Source: Opitutia bacterium UBA4506 (GTDB lineage: Bacteria; Verrucomicrobiota; Verrucomicrobiia; Opitutales; Puniceicoccaceae). From it: 64,000 bases of DNA. How positions within the stretch are numbered: position 1 is the stretch's first letter; the number at the start of each line of letters is the position of its first letter. Where the stretch lies: contig DGMY01000040.1 in assembly GCA_002388665.1 (NCBI GenBank), forward strand, positions 1-64,000, in the 5' to 3' direction. Both the position numbers and the translations under genes were made by a program. Positions 60,533 through 64,000 of the stretch are shown here, in pieces. The notes beneath the pieces were generated by a model. That model searched no databases. It was not told the DNA's origin and worked only from the letters and a program-made list of their open reading frames with translations.

Positions 60533-61384
60533 ATGAAATTACTACCCACTACAATCACGCTTTTGGCTGCCTCGTTCTCACCACTCCTATACGGTGCGCA
60601 GGAAGAGCCCGAATCAGAGAACGCCGAGATCGTCCTCTCATCCGATGTTGAATGGACCCACCTGAATCCGAAGCGAGGTGATCTCGCTCCTCAAGCCGGG
60701 ACCCTATGGGGCGACCGCAATGGAGTGGGGGCCACCGGATTCTTGCTCAAGCCCAGCGAGGGGTTTGAATCACCACCACACATCCACAATATCACCTACC
60801 GCGGCATTGTGATCCAGGGTGCGATCCACAATGATGATCCGAACGCGGCGGAGATGTGGATGCCTACGGGGTCATTTTGGACTCAGCCGAAAGGCCATGT
60901 GCATATCACTGCCGCACAAGGTGGAAACACTTTGGCCTACATTGAGATTGATGAAGGTCCCTATCTCGTCCTGCCAGCCGAAGAATCGTTCGATAGTGGT
61001 GAACGTCCGGTCAATGTCGATACGAGCAACATCGTGTGGTTGGGGGCGTCTGATATTCTGTGGATCGAAACGGATTCAGCGGGAGGACCGGAGGTCGCGT
61101 TTCTCTGGGGCGATCGTGCAGAAGGTCAGTTGAGCGGTTCGATGATCAAGCTACCGGCAGGCTTTTCGGGTAGTATCCATAGCAGTGGGTCGATTTTTCG
61201 CGCGGTCACCATTGAGGGATCGCTCGAATACGGTTCGTCTGCCGGAGAGGTCGAGGTCCTCGAACCGGGGAGCTATTTTGGATCGGAGGGCGTGTTCCAG
61301 CATCCCGTAAGTACAAGCGGTGAATCGGACAGCGTTCTATATGTAAGAACTGACGGTCCTTTTGAGATTATTTCGAACGAGTAA
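60533..61384 (+). CDS. Secreted DUF4437-like cupin protein
   Basis: 283 residues with a Sec signal (MKLLPTTITLLAASFSPLLYGA). Two cupin-like halves: WTHLNPKRGDLAPQAGTLWGDR, GFESPPHIHNITYRGIVIQG, then FLWGDRAEGQLSGSMIKLPAG and IHSSGSIFRAVTIEGSLEY. The first half keeps paired His (HIHN) as in ChrR/DUF4437 proteins. The second lacks the full His set. Exported location suggests periplasmic sensing or binding. Activity unknown. Confidence 0.85.
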   Translation: MKLLPTTITLLAASFSPLLYGAQEEPESENAEIVLSSDVEWTHLNPKRGDLAPQAGTLWGDRNGVGATGFLLKPSEGFESPPHIHNITYRGIVIQGAIHNDDPNAAEMWMPTGSFWTQPKGHVHITAAQGGNTLAYIEIDEGPYLVLPAEESFDSGERPVNVDTSNIVWLGASDILWIETDSAGGPEVAFLWGDRAEGQLSGSMIKLPAGFSGSIHSSGSIFRAVTIEGSLEYGSSAGEVEVLEPGSYFGSEGVFQHPVSTSGESDSVLYVRTDGPFEIISNE

Positions 61385-61494
61385 GGGCGTTGCGGCAGGC
61401 TATCAGATCGGGACTGTATTGCCACTACATCGGCCGTTTGTGTAGAGCAGGCTGTTGAGGTTTTTAAGGCACCTCCTTCTTGGGCCGGAGACTT

Positions 61495-62718
61495 CTAGGA
61501 ACGGGAGTCCCGGCCGGAGAAGCGGGCGGCCACCTCGGGTTTTCTCAGCATCGAAAAGAACATCCAGCCGGAGATCGTGAGTAGGCTAAGGCTGATCCAG
61601 CTGAGGGTCTGCGGTGCAAGCAGGGGGAGGAGAGAGTAGGCCAGGATGGGAGAAAGGACTCCGCGAATGCCGGTGAGCCCCATGTGTACGCTCATGTATT
61701 CGGATACCCTTTCGTCCGGAGCGATCCGAGTCACCCATAGGTTCCAAGCGAGATTTCCGCCGCCCATTCCAAAGCCAAATAAAGCCGACCCGAGGCCGAT
61801 GATCCAAACCGAGGAAAAGTTGAAATAGCAAAGGATCGCTAGGAAGAGCAGCACATTGATGAGAATACGGTAGGTCAGAAAGTTGATTCGCTCGAAGAAA
61901 AGCCCAAAGACTTTGAGACCGACGATTCGAGCGAGTGCAAAGACCACCACCGTGATGAAGATGATCTCGCTGTTGGCGAGGTTGAAGCCGTAGGTCGGAT
62001 TGGCCAGTATTTCAACTCGAAGGGGGAGGAGCGAGAGGTTTGCAAATCCAAGGATCATCCACGCCAGAAGCATTCGGGCGAATAGGGGGTCCTCGCCGAT
62101 CAGGGAATAGTTGCCCCAGCGTTTTGGACTGCGGATCTCTATGGGCTCACTCGGAATGCGAAAGATGGCGAACGAACAGGCGAGGGAAGCGCAGGCCATG
62201 ATCAGAAATATGGTGCCGAAGGCCTCCGGTTTGTGATCGAGATATTCTCCTCCGAAAAAGCTGAGAACCGCTCCGACGATGGCTGCGAGGATAAAGGTGT
62301 TCGAGACCAGGCGTCCGCGGTCGCGGTGACTGTAATTTTTCGTGTAAACCGCGACCAGAAGGCTCGGCACCTGGGCGAGCATCGCGTTCGCTCCGAGGAA
62401 CATCACCGTAAACAGCCAGAGACTGCTCGCCTGCGAGGCGACAGCATAGCCCAGTGCTGCGAGAAGGAAACACAGAGCGCCCGCGCGACTGGCTGGGAGC
62501 CTTGTCCGTGCCACCAGTAGCTGGGCGAAGGGGGCAAGAAAGAGTCCGAAGGCGATCCCCGCACTGAGGAGGCCTTTTACCGTGTCGGGCGCGTCAAAAA
62601 ATCGAATCGCCGCTAGCAGGCCAAAGGAGAGCGCGCCCACCTCGAGGATGCCCCCAAAGGCCCCCCGGATCAGGTCATAGCGATAAGTCAGTTTTCGAAG
62701 AGCTTCCTGTTGATACAC
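61495..62718 (-). CDS. Major facilitator superfamily transporter
   Basis: 407-residue protein with about twelve hydrophobic segments in two halves around a cytoplasmic loop (FRIPSEPIEIRSPKRWGNYS). Typical MFS features include FTVMFLGANAMLAQVPSLLVAVYT and GMGGGNLAWNLWVTRIAPDERVSEYMS. Substrate is not predictable. Single gene on the minus strand, convergent with the cupin gene and divergent from transaldolase. Confidence 0.9.
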   Translation of the reverse strand: MYQQEALRKLTYRYDLIRGAFGGILEVGALSFGLLAAIRFFDAPDTVKGLLSAGIAFGLFLAPFAQLLVARTRLPASRAGALCFLLAALGYAVASQASSLWLFTVMFLGANAMLAQVPSLLVAVYTKNYSHRDRGRLVSNTFILAAIVGAVLSFFGGEYLDHKPEAFGTIFLIMACASLACSFAIFRIPSEPIEIRSPKRWGNYSLIGEDPLFARMLLAWMILGFANLSLLPLRVEILANPTYGFNLANSEIIFITVVVFALARIVGLKVFGLFFERINFLTYRILINVLLFLAILCYFNFSSVWIIGLGSALFGFGMGGGNLAWNLWVTRIAPDERVSEYMSVHMGLTGIRGVLSPILAYSLLPLLAPQTLSWISLSLLTISGWMFFSMLRKPEVAARFSGRDSRS

Positions 62719-62862
62719 TCCCTAAGGGTGTGTCGGTGATGCCGCGCTGGCAACTCCTAGTGGATTTTCAGACGATCTCTGAGACTGAAACGTTTCATTC
62801 GCGGAACTTTTATTACGCTACGGTGTTGTCAACCTGCTCCCTCTTCATCAAGGTCATGAGTC

Positions 62863-63816
62863 ATGAACTCACTCGAACAGCTCAAGCAGTTTACCACCGT
62901 TGTAGCCGATACTGGCGACTTTCAAACGATTCAGGCCTACGAGCCGCAAGATGCGACTACGAATCCGAGCCTGATCCTGAAGGCGATTGGCAAGCCCGAG
63001 TACGATTCAGTGATCGATGCCGCCATCGCAGACGCATCGGGGAAGAACGGCAATGAGCCCGAGCTCGAGTCGGTCATCGACCACCTGTTGGTGCGGTTTG
63101 GAATGGAGATTTTGAAGATTGTCCCCGGGCGGGTTTCGACCGAGGTCGATGCGCGTTTGTCCTTTAACGTTACGGGGAGCATTGAGAAGGCAAAAGAGCT
63201 GATTCGCCTCTACGAAGAGAACGGCATTAGCCGCGATCGTATTTTGATTAAATTGGCCTCGACCTGGGAAGGGATCGAAGCCGCTCGCCACCTCCAAAAA
63301 GAAGGGATTCATTGCAACATGACTCTTCTTTTCTCATTGGCTCAGGCGATCGCCGCTGCCGATGCAGGTGCCCAATTGATTTCCCCCTTCGTCGGTCGGA
63401 TCCTCGATTGGTACAAAGCCGAAGAAGGTAAAGATTTTGCACCGGAGGAAGACCCTGGTGTCATCAGTGTGCAAAAGATCTACACCTACTACAAAAAGTT
63501 TGGATACGACACCGAGGTCATGGGAGCGAGCTTCCGGAATACTGGTGAAATCGTACAACTCGCTGGTTGTGATTTGCTCACAATTTCCCCAGACCTTCTC
63601 GAGAAATTGAAAGACTCCGACGAGCCGATTGTACAAAAGCTTTCCGAAGAGAGTTCCTTGAACGAGCCAATCGAGAAGATTGAGGTCGATGAGGAAACAT
63701 TCCGTTGGATGATGAATGAAGATCCAATGGCGACCGAGAAATTGAGCGAAGGCATCCGCAAGTTCGGCATCGACATGAACAAGGTTCGTGACGAGATCCG
63801 TAAGCGCATCAGCTGA
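62863..63816 (+). CDS. tal: Transaldolase
   Basis: 317-residue class I transaldolase of the pentose phosphate pathway. Schiff-base Lys130 is in ILIKLASTWEGIEAA (Lys132 in E. coli TalB). DATTNPSLILKA, NMTLLFSLAQA, GRILDWYK, MGASFRNTGEIVQLAGCD and LTISPDLLEKL are present. Complements rpiB at 22.9 kb in the same pathway. Followed 5 bases later by a gamma-carbonic-anhydrase-like gene. Confidence 0.97.
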   Translation: MNSLEQLKQFTTVVADTGDFQTIQAYEPQDATTNPSLILKAIGKPEYDSVIDAAIADASGKNGNEPELESVIDHLLVRFGMEILKIVPGRVSTEVDARLSFNVTGSIEKAKELIRLYEENGISRDRILIKLASTWEGIEAARHLQKEGIHCNMTLLFSLAQAIAAADAGAQLISPFVGRILDWYKAEEGKDFAPEEDPGVISVQKIYTYYKKFGYDTEVMGASFRNTGEIVQLAGCDLLTISPDLLEKLKDSDEPIVQKLSEESSLNEPIEKIEVDEETFRWMMNEDPMATEKLSEGIRKFGIDMNKVRDEIRKRIS

Positions 63817-63821
63817 AGCCA

Positions 63822-64000
63822 ATGACGGTTTCCGAGCGCCTCGCAAAACATCTCGATCAGAGTCCGGTGATTCCGGACAGTTGCTGGGTCGCCGGCACTG
63901 CCAGTATCTATGGGGACGTCGTCCTCGGTGAGAGATGCAGTGTATGGCCGTCGGCCGTGATTCGTGGAGATATTAACTCCATTCGCATCGGCGACGAAAC
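63822..64000 (+). CDS. Gamma-carbonic-anhydrase-like protein, N-terminal part
   Basis: The frame starts with ATG 63822 and is cut by the window end. The visible 59 residues include SCWVAGTASIYGDVVLGERCSVWPSAVIRGD and INSIRIGDE, the start of a left-handed beta-helix of the YrdA/PaaY/CaiE group. Zn-binding His residues would lie beyond the edge, so enzyme activity cannot be judged. Confidence 0.85.
   Translation, partial: MTVSERLAKHLDQSPVIPDSCWVAGTASIYGDVVLGERCSVWPSAVIRGDINSIRIGDE

Overview
The window reads as chromosomal DNA of a marine, aerobic or microaerobic Verrucomicrobiota bacterium, most likely class Opitutia near Puniceicoccales. The placement rests on two PEP-CTERM proteins, an H-X9-DG type pseudopilin, a sialate O-acetylesterase/beta-helix/alpha-galactosidase set, moderate-to-high GC and gene content. 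It is inferred from gene content, not from a marker tree. No prophage, CRISPR array, rRNA operon or replication origin was seen. The only mobile-element trace is the 3' end of a probable REP-associated (Y1-type) transposase at the left edge.

Layout. 1-11,300 (+): transposase tail, then a tightly overlapping tripartite efflux operon (NodT-type outer membrane lipoprotein, MacA-like adaptor, MacB-type ATPase, FtsX/MacB-type permease) followed by an OmpR-type regulator and its kinase, a MATE pump, an MscS channel and a DUF4136-type lipoprotein. 11,500-16,100: tRNA-Val (-), rplS, a 59-residue membrane protein coupled to trpA, a lipoprotein, thyA-folA and a histidine phosphatase. 16,100-22,700 (-): a long same-strand run with a SelT/W/H-like protein, a standalone domain resembling the N-terminus of type II secretion/pilus ATPases, a receiver protein with a dead AAA+ domain, an intact NtrC-type activator, a PstS-like binding protein, hemF and hemE. 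22,900-24,800 (+): rpiB, an atypical clpP and a dapF homologue with both catalytic cysteines replaced by serine. 24,800-32,700 (-): LacI regulator, PEP-CTERM protein, and the purine operon purL-purM-purQ(SS)-purC.

32,900-36,050 (+): IclR regulator, amidohydrolase, Rieske protein, then a thioredoxin-like protein. 36,100-39,450 (-): pseudopilin coupled to a PEP-CTERM surface protein, and recJ. 39,500-46,100: a lysine-rich coiled-coil/HTH protein with a strong terminator, tRNA-Gln, coaD, tRNA-Gly, gltB and a monothiol glutaredoxin. 46,300-49,600 (+): ketoacyl synthase, short-chain dehydrogenase, glycosyltransferase. 49,800-58,800: carbohydrate region with a sialate O-acetylesterase, a solute-binding-protein/TRIC-channel fusion, a secreted beta-helix protein with two C-terminal modules, a GH36 alpha-galactosidase and an AraC regulator. 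59,000-64,000: alcohol dehydrogenase-like protein, ABM monooxygenase, cupin, MFS transporter (-), transaldolase and the start of a gamma-carbonic-anhydrase-like gene.

The most unusual items are: the single-chain fusion of a periplasmic amino-acid-binding domain to a TRIC/UPF0126 membrane domain; PurQ carrying two C-terminal PurS-like domains; DapF with Ser at both catalytic Cys positions; the signalling run that ends in heme genes; the H-NS-like architecture of the 39.6 kb protein; and the IclR/amidohydrolase/Rieske cassette. Function calls come from motif recognition by eye. No database search was run.
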